From positions 248,001 through 312,000 of the forward strand of contig CAWINI010000001.1 of assembly GCA_963837395.1 (NCBI GenBank): a stretch of DNA of 64,000 nt, in the 5' to 3' direction. Within the stretch, counting starts at the first letter, position 1. Each line of letters begins with the position of its first letter. The notes under the pieces were generated by a model. It had not been told where the DNA came from, did not search any database, and saw only the letters and a program-made list of their open reading frames with translations. The DNA comes from CAVZQN01 sp963837395. Lineage in GTDB: Bacteria; Acidobacteriota; HRBIN11; JAKEFK01. A program made the translations under genes and the position numbers. Of the stretch, positions 16,865-27,242 are shown in pieces.

Positions 16865-19388
16865 ATGTTCACATGGATTCCAATACATAGAGAAACAATC
16901 AAGAAGATTGTTACCGAGCCCGTTTCGCAATCCGAATTGATTACGGCCCTTCGCGAGATGGAAGCTGCATCACTAAAGGTAATTAGTTTGAGCGATAAGG
17001 ACGCCGATGGTCAAACGATCCCGCTGCGCGAGATCGACCCATTTACATTTTTTGCGAACTTCAACAGAGGGATCACAGATGAGCATCGGCAAAACTGCTG
17101 GGCGACACTGAAGAAAAGATGGTCACTTATCATCAGACGTTCCCGAAGACTTCCATGGTATTCCTGTCGTGTCAAATATGAAATCACGTTTCTTTTCATA
17201 TGCTTTCGAACGGGAGCAGGAGCACGTGAAGACATTGTGGACACTAGCTACTCAAGCCGCTGAAAGAAGTTTGGATGAGATTGACGAGCATCTTTTTCAG
17301 CAGTGCCTAGATCTAGCTGGAGTCAGCCTCAATAATCTTAGCATTGCTTTGTTTTGGATTAATCCGGAAAACTTTCTTCCCACCGATAAGAAAAGCATCG
17401 CATACGGCGCCACTAAAGGTATTGGGATTGATCCTTATGACTTTCAGAGTTATCACCACTGGATGTCGGAAATGATTCGAGTATTCGGAAACAATTTTCC
17501 AGAAATCTCACGTTCTGCCCACATCTTCGCTCTTCAACCGATTAAGGGAGCAGCTGAAACAACTAATTCACGAAGGTTCTGGAATCTTTCTGCAGGAAAG
17601 GAAGGAAAGAATTGGGATGAGTTCTATGAAAAAGACATCATTACAATAGGATTTGATCCAACGCCAGACCTTCGGCAGTTTAAGAATTATGCCGAGCTTC
17701 AGCAGAAATTCATGGAGATGCACCCAGGAAAATCGAACAAGAATAACGCACTTGCATGCTGGCAGTTCGCACACGTTATGAAAAAGGGCGATATTGTTTT
17801 TGCAAAGCAAGGGATGCGGAGATTGTTAGGGTGCGGAATTGTGGAAGGAGATTATTTTTTTGATGAAACACGACAAAATCATAAACACATCCGAAGTGTG
17901 AAGTGGCTTGCGAACGGAGAATGGAATCTGCCTGAGGACAACATGATGGCTCGCAAAACGCTGACTGATATAACTCCGTACGCGGATCATGTACAATTCC
18001 TTTCAAAGACCGCGGGCGTATCTTTTGATTCTGATCAGCCGCGCGTTGTTAGAGAAAGTACAAGCCCGTACGGTGTCTCTTATTGGTGGCTAAACGCTAA
18101 TCCGAAGATGTGGGATTTTGAGGATTTGCCAGTCGGTGGAACTCAAACGTACACCTCTCACAACGAACAGGGTAACAAGAGGCAGAAGTACAAATACTTT
18201 GCTGAAGTGAAACCAGGTGACATTGTAGTTGGATATGTCACAAGCCCTCAAAAGGAAATCGTCGCCATTTGCAATATTACGAAGGAACTTCACCAAACAG
18301 ACCAAGGCGAGAGCATTGAGATAAAAAAAACAGAGCAACTCAAAAAGCGGGTACCTCTTGAACTGTTACGAGAGACTGCTGATCTTCGACAAAGTGAGCC
18401 GATAATAAGTAACCAAGGAAGTCTATTCAAGCTTACTGCAGAAGAATACGAGATCATACGCACTTTGATCGACGATCTCAACATCCCGGTCAAAGTGGAC
18501 GTTCCCATATTCACAAAAGCAATGGCTATGCAACGTCTGTTCTTTCAGGAGTCGGAGTTTGACAACATGTTAGATTCACTTCGTGAAAAGAAGAATATTG
18601 TGCTCCAGGGACCACCAGGTGTCGGAAAAACATTTATTGCAGATCGATTAGCATATGCCCTCATTGGAGCGATTGATGCAACTCGTATCGAAAGGATTCA
18701 ATTTCACCAATCCTATTCCTATGAAGATTTCATTCAAGGTTTCCGGCCGACTTCAAAAGGTTACTTCGATCTCAAACGCGGGATCTTCTACCAATTTTGT
18801 AGAAATGCACAGCGGGATGAGAAATCCCGCAAACCGAACGTATTCATAATCGATGAGATCAATCGTGGAAACTTGAGCAAGATTTTTGGCGAATTAATGA
18901 TGCTCATTGAACCGGACAAAAGAGGCAAAGAATTCGCAATGCCTCTAACATATTCTGAAGATGCAGATGAGAGATTCTATATTCCAGAAAATGTCTATCT
19001 TATTGGCACAATGAATACAGCAGATCGATCTTTAGCAATGGTCGATTATGCCTTGAGAAGACGCTTTCGCTTTATCACCTTGGAGCCAGCCTTCGAAAGC
19101 AAAGCTTTCTTTAAGTACCTGGGGGAATGTGGAGTCGCTCAAGATTTGATTCATAAAATCGTGAATCGGATGGCAGAATTAAATTCGATTATAGAAAATG
19201 ATACCAAAAATCTTGGCCCCGGCTACAGAATTGGACACAGTTATTTTTGCCCAAACTCCGGGACTCGTGCAGATGAAGCATGGTATCGCCGGGTTGTGGA
19301 ATCCGAAATTGTTCCGCTCATCCAAGAGTACTGGTTCGACAACGAGCAAAAAGTGAAAGATTATCAAGCCAAGTTGTTAGAAGATTAA
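16865..19388 (+). pseudogene. mcrB: McrB-like AAA+ ATPase with two EVE-like domains (second copy), N-terminal frameshift
   Basis: The first frame (16865) covers an N-terminal domain to about 17100 (PFTFFANFNRGITDEHRQ). The homologous continuation VPEDFHGIPVVSNMKSRFF lies in the next frame, which then stays open to 19388 (739 codons from GTG 17169). That ORF has two EVE/PUA-like modules, FWNLSAGKEGKNWDEF around residue 135 and YWWLNANPKMWDFEDL around 300, likely modified-base readers. It then has an intact AAA+ motor: GPPGVGKT (about 481), FIIDEINRGNLSKIFGE, GTMNTADRS and RRRFRF. A shortened product could be made from 17169 or 17178. mcrC follows 3 bp later. Confidence 0.8.
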
Positions 19389-19391
19389 CCT

Positions 19392-20420
19392 GTGAACATC
19401 CCAATTGAAAACGTTTACTACCTACTTTGTTATGCCTGGAACAAGCTTGAAGAGAAAAATCTAGTAAACGTTCAAAGCATCGAAATGACGAGCTTGGTAA
19501 ATCTTTTTGCACGTGTGCTTGTGAACGGCACAAATCATTTACTCAAAAGAGGCTTTGACAGAGGTTATTATTTGCATCACGAATGGACTTCCCGTTTGCG
19601 AGGAAGAATCTCTTTTCAGGAAGCCTTACGTTGCAAGGCTGCACTAACCATCAGTTTACCGTGCGATTATGATGAACTCAGCTACAATGTCCTTCACAAT
19701 CAAATCCTAAAGGCCACAATGCTTCGACTGATGAAGGCCGCCGCACTAAATAGTGAGCTTGCAGAAGGCCTTGCTCATCTTTCGCGTCGACTCTTAGATG
19801 TGCAAGACATTGAACTAACCTCGGCAGTTTTCAGCAGAGTGCAACTTTACCGCAACAACCAATTCTACGATTTTCTGTTAAAGATTTGTTCCCTGATCCA
19901 TGACAACTTGCTTGTCTCTGAAAAGGTTGGTGAAAGCAAGTTCATGGATTTCGTGCAGGACCGGCGGCAGATGGCGATAGTATTTGAGGATTTTGTGCGA
20001 AATTTCTATCGCACTCACACGCAGTTTTCGGTACGCCGTGAGGACATTCATTGGCGCTGGATTCCTTTTGATAGACTTGCAGCTGACATGTTACCGAAGA
20101 TGCAGACTGACATTAGCCTCACATCGCCCGATCGAAAAATCATCATTGATTGTAAGTTCACGCCTGAGGCCACCCAGAAACATTTTGAAGCTGAAAAATT
20201 AAGATCCGCGCATTTATATCAAGTTAATGCTTACTTGGATAATTTGTTGCCTAGTGAGCTGACGGATTGTTGTGAAATGATACTTCTTTATCCAACAGTC
20301 ATGGAGAAATTATCCCTTTCTTACAAAGATCAAAAGGGACGCAAAATCAGAATATGTACGATCGATCTGAATCAGTCTTGGCCAGGAATCCATCTAGATT
20401 TGCTTGCACTAATTGCATGA
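19392..20420 (+). CDS. mcrC: McrC-like restriction subunit (second copy)
   Basis: A 342-residue protein starting at GTG 19392, three bases after the mcrB stop. The N-terminal IPIENVYYLLCYAWNKLEE and RGRISFQEAL blocks are typical of McrC of the larger McrBC-type systems. The nuclease core is MQTDISLTSPDRKIIIDCKF (D...D-x-K), followed by LYQVNAYL. It should form the cutting subunit with the preceding ATPase. It is intact, whereas the ATPase carries a frameshift. Confidence 0.85.
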   Translation: MNIPIENVYYLLCYAWNKLEEKNLVNVQSIEMTSLVNLFARVLVNGTNHLLKRGFDRGYYLHHEWTSRLRGRISFQEALRCKAALTISLPCDYDELSYNVLHNQILKATMLRLMKAAALNSELAEGLAHLSRRLLDVQDIELTSAVFSRVQLYRNNQFYDFLLKICSLIHDNLLVSEKVGESKFMDFVQDRRQMAIVFEDFVRNFYRTHTQFSVRREDIHWRWIPFDRLAADMLPKMQTDISLTSPDRKIIIDCKFTPEATQKHFEAEKLRSAHLYQVNAYLDNLLPSELTDCCEMILLYPTVMEKLSLSYKDQKGRKIRICTIDLNQSWPGIHLDLLALIA

Positions 20421-20718
20421 AAAAAAAACATAGATCTTCTCAGCTTCAAGTTGAAAATACTACAAAATATCGCCGTGCGGCCACGAGCCAATATGTTCGC
20501 CTCACCGCCGGTGTGGCCGTGCTACTTTCGGGAATACAATTAAGTCCTTGGGGTTCCCTGCTTGCATCAACGCATCACGATTTTCATCGTTGCGGAAAGG
20601 ATCCATGTTCATAGCCTTCGCTATTGTGCTCTGCCAATCCCATGAAAGGCTCAATCGAAACGATTCAACATAAGACTCCTACCGCTTCCGCGATACAATT
20701 GCAGGCAATCAGTTGCAT
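20421..20718. other. Intergenic, nothing recognised
   Basis: Just under 300 bases between mcrC and the secreted nuclease-like gene. Only short non-homologous ORFs; no clear promoter, hairpin or repeat was found. Confidence 0.5.
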
Positions 20719-23700
20719 ATGAGATTGTGCGGTGGGCAGAAAATCATATTTGCACTGCTGATTCTATTTCCAACCGTCAGTTTCGCGTGGTGGCCCGAGA
20801 CCGGCGCAGAGGTTCCGCTCAATACGATCTACAGTTGGCCGGACACAGGTGAAGCAACTTATTACTTCACCATCAGACATCCATCACTGCTTGAAGGATG
20901 CGGAACGGCATCCATTCCGGTTCCACCAACGGGTTGCGATACAGCGGTGCATTCGGTGTCGCTACCGCGCGCGGCGGTTTGCAACAACGGAACCTGCACG
21001 CTGAAGCCAGGAATGACGGGCTATCCATCACTGGAGACGCGCACATACAAATGGGCAGTCCTTGTCAGCGGTTGGACATGGCGGACATTTCATGTGATGC
21101 CGGATCTTGCGCCATGGGCTGTCGCAATTTGGAATAGCAACACACTTGAGTTGTCATGGGCACCAGCCAACGGCGCAGAATCGTACTCTGCCGATATCGG
21201 AAACGTTTTTGTCAAAGACTGGACACAAAAATACACATGCTCTGGCATATTTTGTTCCGGCACGAGCAACGTCAGTCAAATTCCGTTCGGTACGATTCTT
21301 GTTGCGATGCGAAGCTGCGGTATCCACGGCAGATGCACAACTGAAGGCACAAAAACCGAAACCTATCGCGCACCGCCAAATGCTGTCGAAACACCGGTGA
21401 TCTTTCTGCCTGCGGAAAATTCTACAATCCCAGGCGCCGTTACACTTGTCTGGCTTGATAAAGCCAATATCGAACGTTGGAATGTGCGGATCGAAAAAGA
21501 CACAGGCGCACCTACCATGATGAACGTTACTGATGAATCACCATGGCGAACTGTGGTCAACTGCGGACTTCCCTTTTGTACACGACCGTATGTTCTAGTG
21601 CCCGGCTCCTATCTGCTCGCGATGGCTGCATACAGTGGAGGCATTTGGAGTCCATCAAAAACAATCGCATTTACGATTGATTCTAATAATGTAACGCCAA
21701 AGCTGATGAGTCCTATTGCAGGTGAGACTACATCCATTTATCCAATGTTCGCCTGGAAACATGTTGCAGGTGTCAGCAGTTATTTGCTCGCGATAACCAG
21801 CGGTGGTTCGACAACAACAAAGATCGTCAACTGTACGAGCCACATCTGTTCGTATGATTCACTAAAAGAAAATTTGCCATTAGCACCCAGCCCTTACACC
21901 TGGACTGTACGTGTGAATGTAACAGGCATGCCGACTCCCGCTGCGCAATCATTTACGACTTCGTACGCATATGTGCCGCCGGCGCCGGAGATTGCGATGC
22001 CGATTCAAAATGAATCGATCGGAGCATCAACGAAAGTGAACGCGATCTTCAACGCTGATGTTCAGGTGCCAACCTTCAGCGCACAGGTCGATCATACTTC
22101 CGGATACAATCATACGAGTCCGCTCATCCATCGCTACAATAACGACTGCAAACTTATACAGGTCGGAACGGGCATCAAACAAAGCTGCTCATACTCAACA
22201 CCGGTGTACTGCAATCAATCGAACATCATTATCAAGACTCATACATATACGAATCTGAGTGGCGCCAACTCTACGTTGCGTGAAAGCGACCGCCACTATT
22301 TCACGCGTACCTGTGTTGAGGATCTGAACTACAGCGGCAAGGCGATCTATACAATTTTTGCTCAAAACACCCAATTTCTTCCATCACCGGCTGACAACTC
22401 GGAGTTCGTTTACAATATGACGACCCATCAACGAGCTGCTGCACTCGCGCAGTATCTCATCAATAATCAGTTCGATGTAGTTGCATTAAGCGAAGTGTTC
22501 CACTCCAAAGCGCAAGATGTGCTGGGCCAAAGCTTCAACGGCATCTTTGATAGTGGCACAATGGTTGGCCGCATCGATACGGCCGGCGATCCGCTGTTCA
22601 CTATCCGCGAAGGTTTTCCGCACGAATCCGTTTCTGGTCTCGCCATCTATAGCAAGTTTCAACCGCAACTTTCGAACGAAACATGGAACAGCAATTCGCA
22701 ATGCACCAGTGATCTGTTTAATCAAATTAGCGAGACCTACAGTCTCGGCACCACAAGGCCGACACCTCTGAATGACTATCTTTGGTTCAATCAATATTGT
22801 GAAGCAGAAGGAATGGATGCTATGTCTGGAAAAGGCATAACGGCGATTCGTTTGAACAATCCGATCACTGGTGTGCCGCTATTGATTGCCTGGTCACATA
22901 CGCAGGCGATGACCAATCAAGGTCCGTTATCGGAACTTGGTCTGCCGCTGCCCAATGATTACAGCTATGTGGACAGTCATGAAAAACGTGAAAAGCAATT
23001 CCAGGAAGCGCGTGATTCCATCAATCATCTACTTGGATTGATGCCACCTATATATGATGCATTCATTCTAGGCGACTGGAATCTTCCGCAACCGAAATCA
23101 GTGAGTACTCTGCCTGCCTGGGACGGTACTACACAAACCGATGGACGTCCGAATCTCACCCGTGTTCCAAATCCTACTGATCCTTTGGTGTTATTCAACT
23201 GGAACTGCGCGGAAGATTGTGATGATCCGAAGAACCCGAGTTTCAGCTCGCTGGTTGGAAACGAATTTGATCCGACACCTAGCGGCTGGAAGCGACAGAA
23301 TCTTTACAGTCAATATTGGAAAGCTTTCGATCCGCGGAATGATAGCACAGGCGGAACACCCGGTCGATACTTCTCGCAGTTTTACGATTTGTGGCTCGAA
23401 CAACCTGAAGGCGATTGGGGATTCACTTTCGACCGCAGGCACGCTCCTGCAAGATGTGATGAAGAAGGCGAACCTTGCCATGGACAAAATGCGCAGGGAT
23501 TCGATCATGGTCAACGTTACGATCTCATAGCGGCGCGTTTGCATGCGACTGTTATGCCGAATCATCGCAACACCGGCGCGTATCCAGCGAACGGTACTCC
23601 ATTTGCGAACAAGAAATCGTGCATCCAACACGTTCGCATTGCAAAAACGGACAGCGATTGGAAATTGTCCGATCATTTTGGAACGATCATCGAAGTGGGG

Positions 23701-25260
23701 CCGGAAGCGCGATATTGCAGTCCGATGAAAGCGAAAGCTGCAGCGCAAAAACGCCGCGCTGCGGGAGCACCACCGCCGCCGAACAACGATGAAACACGCG
23801 ACAAGTATCTTGGTGTGCATAATGGCAACTTCGCGCATGGCGGCGCAAACGAATGGTTGTTCATCAGTGAAGCCGGCGGATACGATTTCATTCACGAAGG
23901 TGGTCAAAAGTTATGGATTGAGGCGTACCAACCAAATGATTTATCAACGCCGATGAATGTTGCCGATTCCACGCAAACGATGAACGGCATTCTTGGTGGC
24001 GATGATTTTTGCAATCCGGAAATGAACGACAACAGTATTGAACAGAATGGATATATTACGAAAGAATGTGCGCGTGAGAATTCGCGTGTTACGTACAAGA
24101 GTCCAGGTCCATTTTTCGCGCGCGTTTATCCGGTCAATCCTGATGGCACACGATGCTTCACATGTACCGGCAGTTATCGAGTGCGGATCCGCGCGCGCAG
24201 TTGTAAGGTCGTGCACGAAGCCGTACCCACCTTCCCTACTCTGATCAACCCAAAGACTGACGGTTGGATGGGACCAGGACAATCCAATTGCTGGTTCTCG
24301 GTCGAGCTTCGCGAACCGACTCAAGCAGCTGACTTTCAGACATTCACTTTAGGTGATCTCTTAATAGCAAACGCGAGTCGGTGCGCGCAATCTGCCGGAC
24401 CAGGCACGTGCTCCAGTTCCTATACCGCGAGGGTTTATCATAAAGAAGTTGCTGATCTTCAGATTGCGCCGCATGAACTTCCGCCGATTCAATATCTGGT
24501 CAACGGCCCGTTTACTCACAACGCCAACACGAACGGCAGCAGTATGCTTGCTGGCGTTGAATGGGATATTCCAGCGCGCGCCCAGGCCAACGCTCAAAAA
24601 CCAGGAACGAATGGCAAACCCAAAGGAGATTATCGATCGAAATATCTTTGGGTCGTTCAACGTTCGGATAGCAGTAAGAAACATGAGTTAGTGCTACCAT
24701 GGGTAACGAATTTGAAATCGGCGACATTCAAAACGATTACTGCAATTGAGATTGATGACGATGACAAATTGATTCCAATTTGTATTCCGTTTGTAGGATG
24801 TTTCGCCATAAAAGACCCGTTCCAGAACGAAGATGAGGTAGGCATCGAACTCAATGTGAATAACTCAACGCTCAAACTCGACAGCAAGGATATGGAAGAG
24901 GATGCTGTCTACGAGTTTCCGAATACCTGGCCCGGCGCGCCATCGATGAATGTTGCAGGCGCTCATTATTATCCGGAAGCAACAGGTTACACAGTCAATT
25001 TCACCAAATCTGCATGGGTGCGCGCGCACGATGAGGATGACGACTCCGGAGACGATTGGTTGGTTGCTGATCATCTCATGGTTCCAACCGGCACAACCGG
25101 AAGCTACGACAAGCAGACCAACGAGATTGTTTACTATCGAATCACGGAAACCGATGTCCGCGAGATGCCATTCGTCTGGAGATTCACCGATACCGGGACA
25201 GGTGTGTTTGGGGGGAAACTCGAATATCGCGTGAGCGGTACCATCCATCGTGATCAATGA
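20719..25260 (+). CDS. Giant secreted protein with endonuclease/exonuclease/phosphatase (EEP) domain
   Basis: 1513 residues from ATG 20719 (TTG 20713 is in frame but less likely). A signal peptide (IIFALLILFPTVSFA) is followed by about 500 residues of beta-sandwich repeats with many paired cysteines, resembling Fn3-like modules. Residues about 540-1000 form an EEP domain: DVVALSEVF (metal-binding Glu), LLIAWSHTQAM, FILGDWNLP (G-D-x-N) and KLSDHFGTIIEV (S-D-H). Known relatives are extracellular DNases and sphingomyelinases; the substrate here is unknown. The C-terminal 500 residues are beta-rich and acidic. A partial, internally deleted copy of the gene lies at 29423-30187. Confidence 0.82.
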   Translation: MRLCGGQKIIFALLILFPTVSFAWWPETGAEVPLNTIYSWPDTGEATYYFTIRHPSLLEGCGTASIPVPPTGCDTAVHSVSLPRAAVCNNGTCTLKPGMTGYPSLETRTYKWAVLVSGWTWRTFHVMPDLAPWAVAIWNSNTLELSWAPANGAESYSADIGNVFVKDWTQKYTCSGIFCSGTSNVSQIPFGTILVAMRSCGIHGRCTTEGTKTETYRAPPNAVETPVIFLPAENSTIPGAVTLVWLDKANIERWNVRIEKDTGAPTMMNVTDESPWRTVVNCGLPFCTRPYVLVPGSYLLAMAAYSGGIWSPSKTIAFTIDSNNVTPKLMSPIAGETTSIYPMFAWKHVAGVSSYLLAITSGGSTTTKIVNCTSHICSYDSLKENLPLAPSPYTWTVRVNVTGMPTPAAQSFTTSYAYVPPAPEIAMPIQNESIGASTKVNAIFNADVQVPTFSAQVDHTSGYNHTSPLIHRYNNDCKLIQVGTGIKQSCSYSTPVYCNQSNIIIKTHTYTNLSGANSTLRESDRHYFTRTCVEDLNYSGKAIYTIFAQNTQFLPSPADNSEFVYNMTTHQRAAALAQYLINNQFDVVALSEVFHSKAQDVLGQSFNGIFDSGTMVGRIDTAGDPLFTIREGFPHESVSGLAIYSKFQPQLSNETWNSNSQCTSDLFNQISETYSLGTTRPTPLNDYLWFNQYCEAEGMDAMSGKGITAIRLNNPITGVPLLIAWSHTQAMTNQGPLSELGLPLPNDYSYVDSHEKREKQFQEARDSINHLLGLMPPIYDAFILGDWNLPQPKSVSTLPAWDGTTQTDGRPNLTRVPNPTDPLVLFNWNCAEDCDDPKNPSFSSLVGNEFDPTPSGWKRQNLYSQYWKAFDPRNDSTGGTPGRYFSQFYDLWLEQPEGDWGFTFDRRHAPARCDEEGEPCHGQNAQGFDHGQRYDLIAARLHATVMPNHRNTGAYPANGTPFANKKSCIQHVRIAKTDSDWKLSDHFGTIIEVGPEARYCSPMKAKAAAQKRRAAGAPPPPNNDETRDKYLGVHNGNFAHGGANEWLFISEAGGYDFIHEGGQKLWIEAYQPNDLSTPMNVADSTQTMNGILGGDDFCNPEMNDNSIEQNGYITKECARENSRVTYKSPGPFFARVYPVNPDGTRCFTCTGSYRVRIRARSCKVVHEAVPTFPTLINPKTDGWMGPGQSNCWFSVELREPTQAADFQTFTLGDLLIANASRCAQSAGPGTCSSSYTARVYHKEVADLQIAPHELPPIQYLVNGPFTHNANTNGSSMLAGVEWDIPARAQANAQKPGTNGKPKGDYRSKYLWVVQRSDSSKKHELVLPWVTNLKSATFKTITAIEIDDDDKLIPICIPFVGCFAIKDPFQNEDEVGIELNVNNSTLKLDSKDMEEDAVYEFPNTWPGAPSMNVAGAHYYPEATGYTVNFTKSAWVRAHDEDDDSGDDWLVADHLMVPTGTTGSYDKQTNEIVYYRITETDVREMPFVWRFTDTGTGVFGGKLEYRVSGTIHRDQ

Positions 25261-25270
25261 GCCAGGCTGG

Positions 25271-25294
25271 TCGTTTTCGCATCATATATATAGG
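25271..25294. repeat. 24-bp repeat, copy 1
   Basis: Twenty-four bases starting TCGTTTTCGCATCATATATA recur exactly at 31312-31335. A version missing one C occurs at 59024-59044. The two exact copies bound a 6-kb segment and both sit just after a stop codon. Confidence 0.85.
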
Positions 25295-25324
25295 TAGCGG
25301 AATTCTATATAGGTAGCGGAATTC
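25287..25324. repeat. Tandem 19-bp repeat (two units)
   Basis: TATATAGGTAGCGGAATTC is repeated twice without a gap, overlapping the end of the 24-bp repeat. The rest of the 424-bp gap to 25685 shows no recognisable gene. Confidence 0.85.
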
Positions 25325-25684
25325 GTTACTCGCAGATCGGTCGTGAGAGCCGGATACTTCGTCCACTTTCTTCAGCTTTCCCTGCGCGAAAAAATGCGAT
25401 GGATCGGCTGTCGGGAGACCAGAAAGGAAATGCAGCATTCTCTATCTGAGGGGGAGCCTTTCGAAAACCGCCCAGGCGGGCGCGATGAGTGGAAGCATTA
25501 CTGCCGGAGCTTTATTTCTACCGACGGCTCAGCATTATTCGTTCGTTTGGAGAATCATTCAGCGCTCGAAATCATGACCATTGTTTTGAGCTTTAAAAAT
25601 CAAGAAAGATTAACACAAAATCTCCCTTACACATCCAGAAGCTCACATACTCTGAAATAACAATGAAGCATTGACTAAGCAATT

Positions 25685-26332
25685 CTATTCTTCCGTAGGC
25701 TCAGCTTGTGAAGTCTGTTGACCTTGTAGATTCTCAGGTTGTTGAGTCTGCTGCGTTTGCTGTTGCTGCAGTAACTCACGAAGTCTTTGAGCTTCTCGAT
25801 TTACGAGGATCTGCTCCGGTGTCAACCCTCTCGCCCGATCTGCTCCCTGCTGAATTGCTTCATCAACCTCTCTTCCAGCTGCTTCAAATCTTTCGGCCGT
25901 TTCTCTTTCTACTTCTCCGGGATGCGGTCTGAGCCTCTGTCTCTCCACAAGATCTTCAAGGTTTCGCTGTTCGGCTCTTTGTCTGGCTTGATTCCCTTCG
26001 ACGGTTCCATCATAAAGATTCGATGTCTCCAACACAGGCCGTGGCATAATTCTATAATCACCAATGGTTGGAATTGGTGGAGGCTCGAATCTATCTCCGC
26101 TGGATGTAGCGGCGTGTTCTCTTCTATCCGGAATACTGATTTCTGATCCTGCATCAAGTCGATTTGGATTTCTAATTTGAGGGTTTGCTTCAAGCAGCTC
26201 ACGATAAGGAATACTCAATCGATCGGCAACTTCCCTTAAAGTTGTTTCGTTCTGATGGACGAAAGTTGTATTGTCTCCTGATGGCGGTAATGGTGGAGGC
26301 TGGCCTTCCACGCAGCCTCTAACTCCATTCAT
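25685..26332 (-). CDS. LysM-domain protein with Gln-rich tail
   Basis: A 215-residue protein. Residues about 22-68 form a LysM module (TTLREVADRLSIPYRELLEA, then GSEISIP) that binds N-acetylglucosamine-containing glycans such as peptidoglycan. The rest is charged, predicted helical, with a Q/T-rich C-terminus (QQQQTQQTQQPENLQGQQ). No signal peptide is visible. AGGAGG lies six bases before the ATG. Last gene of a three-gene minus-strand operon after the Cys-protease-like and FGE-like genes (46 bp spacing). It probably anchors or targets the products to the cell wall; this is inferred. Confidence 0.72.
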   Translation of the reverse strand: MNGVRGCVEGQPPPLPPSGDNTTFVHQNETTLREVADRLSIPYRELLEANPQIRNPNRLDAGSEISIPDRREHAATSSGDRFEPPPIPTIGDYRIMPRPVLETSNLYDGTVEGNQARQRAEQRNLEDLVERQRLRPHPGEVERETAERFEAAGREVDEAIQQGADRARGLTPEQILVNREAQRLRELLQQQQTQQTQQPENLQGQQTSQAEPTEE

Positions 26333-26378
26333 AAAAACCTCCTGGAAGTACTTGCTGTCTATTTATTTAGCATTGCAT

Positions 26379-27239
26379 CTATATCCGAAGCGCTACTGGA
26401 CGGACTACGTCCTGAATGCTATCGGCCGCACAGCGAAAGCCAGCTCCCGGTTCACGGAATAACTTTTCAGTTTTATTTCGGAAGGTAGATCTCATTGCAA
26501 CAGGCGTTGAAATGTAGTTTCCGCCTCGAAGGATACCGAACGTGGGATCGTTCGGGTCTGAATCTAATGGAGCTGATGGATAAAGATACCAGTCGTTAGC
26601 AACCCATTCTGCAACATTGCCGGATAGATCCATCACCCCAAACGGACTTTTGTCTTCTTTAATAACACCTACCGCCGAAGATTCGGCACCCTGTCGCGTT
26701 CCCCATTTTTGGAACACGTCAGGATCATTCCCCCAGGGGAAAATTCTCTGATCTGAACCACGCGCGGCATATTCCCATTCTGGTTCAGTTGGCAGGCGTA
26801 GTTTTTTCCATCGGCAATATGCAACGGCCTCAAACCAGGAAACACCATCCACTGGATGATCGGCTTTACCATCGGGAAAGCTTCCATTTTTCCAAGTCGA
26901 AGGTCCTGGCCTTCCAGTACTATCCTTAAACAATTGGATCCGTTCCCATCCAACGCAATCCGTATCTAAATCGACGATTTCCAACAGATCACGCCAGAAT
27001 TCTTTGCGATTGTATCCACCGTCTTCTATAAATTCTTTGTATGCCTGATTTGTAACTTCATATTTATGAATGCGGAACTCCCGCACTTTCATCGAGTGTT
27101 CCGGACATTCGTTGTAATAAAGATAAGGAGATATTTTAAAGGAGGATTGGTAGAAATACTCTATAAGCTCTTGCGCTTTTTCTTTTGAGATACCCATCGT
27201 AAATTCTCCATGAGGTATCAAAATGGATTCGCTCCGCAT
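26379..27239 (-). CDS. FGE/SUMF1-fold protein, locus 1
   Basis: A 286-residue protein of the formylglycine-generating-enzyme-like family (C-type-lectin-related fold). Typical blocks are HKYEVTNQAYKEFIEDGG, HPVDGVSWFEAVAYCRW, LRLPTEPEWEYAARG, PFGVMDLSGNVAEWVAND, GILRGGNYIS and GAGFRCA. The RLPTE, GNVWEW-like and GFR motifs are intact. The catalytic cysteine pair of true FGE is not evident, so it may be a binding protein rather than a sulfatase activator. No signal peptide. It follows the helical-repeat protein by 3 bp. A paralogue is at 33898-34713. Confidence 0.85.
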   Translation of the reverse strand: MRSESILIPHGEFTMGISKEKAQELIEYFYQSSFKISPYLYYNECPEHSMKVREFRIHKYEVTNQAYKEFIEDGGYNRKEFWRDLLEIVDLDTDCVGWERIQLFKDSTGRPGPSTWKNGSFPDGKADHPVDGVSWFEAVAYCRWKKLRLPTEPEWEYAARGSDQRIFPWGNDPDVFQKWGTRQGAESSAVGVIKEDKSPFGVMDLSGNVAEWVANDWYLYPSAPLDSDPNDPTFGILRGGNYISTPVAMRSTFRNKTEKLFREPGAGFRCAADSIQDVVRPVALRI

Positions 27240-27242
27240 TGC

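Noticed and set aside
23191..23907. 238-codon minus-strand ORF inside the EEP gene
   Set aside because: It lies antisense to a strong coding region with signal peptide and EEP motifs; its translation shows no domain. Other long antisense frames (33994-34629, 4895-5290, 3309-3815) are rejected for the same reason.
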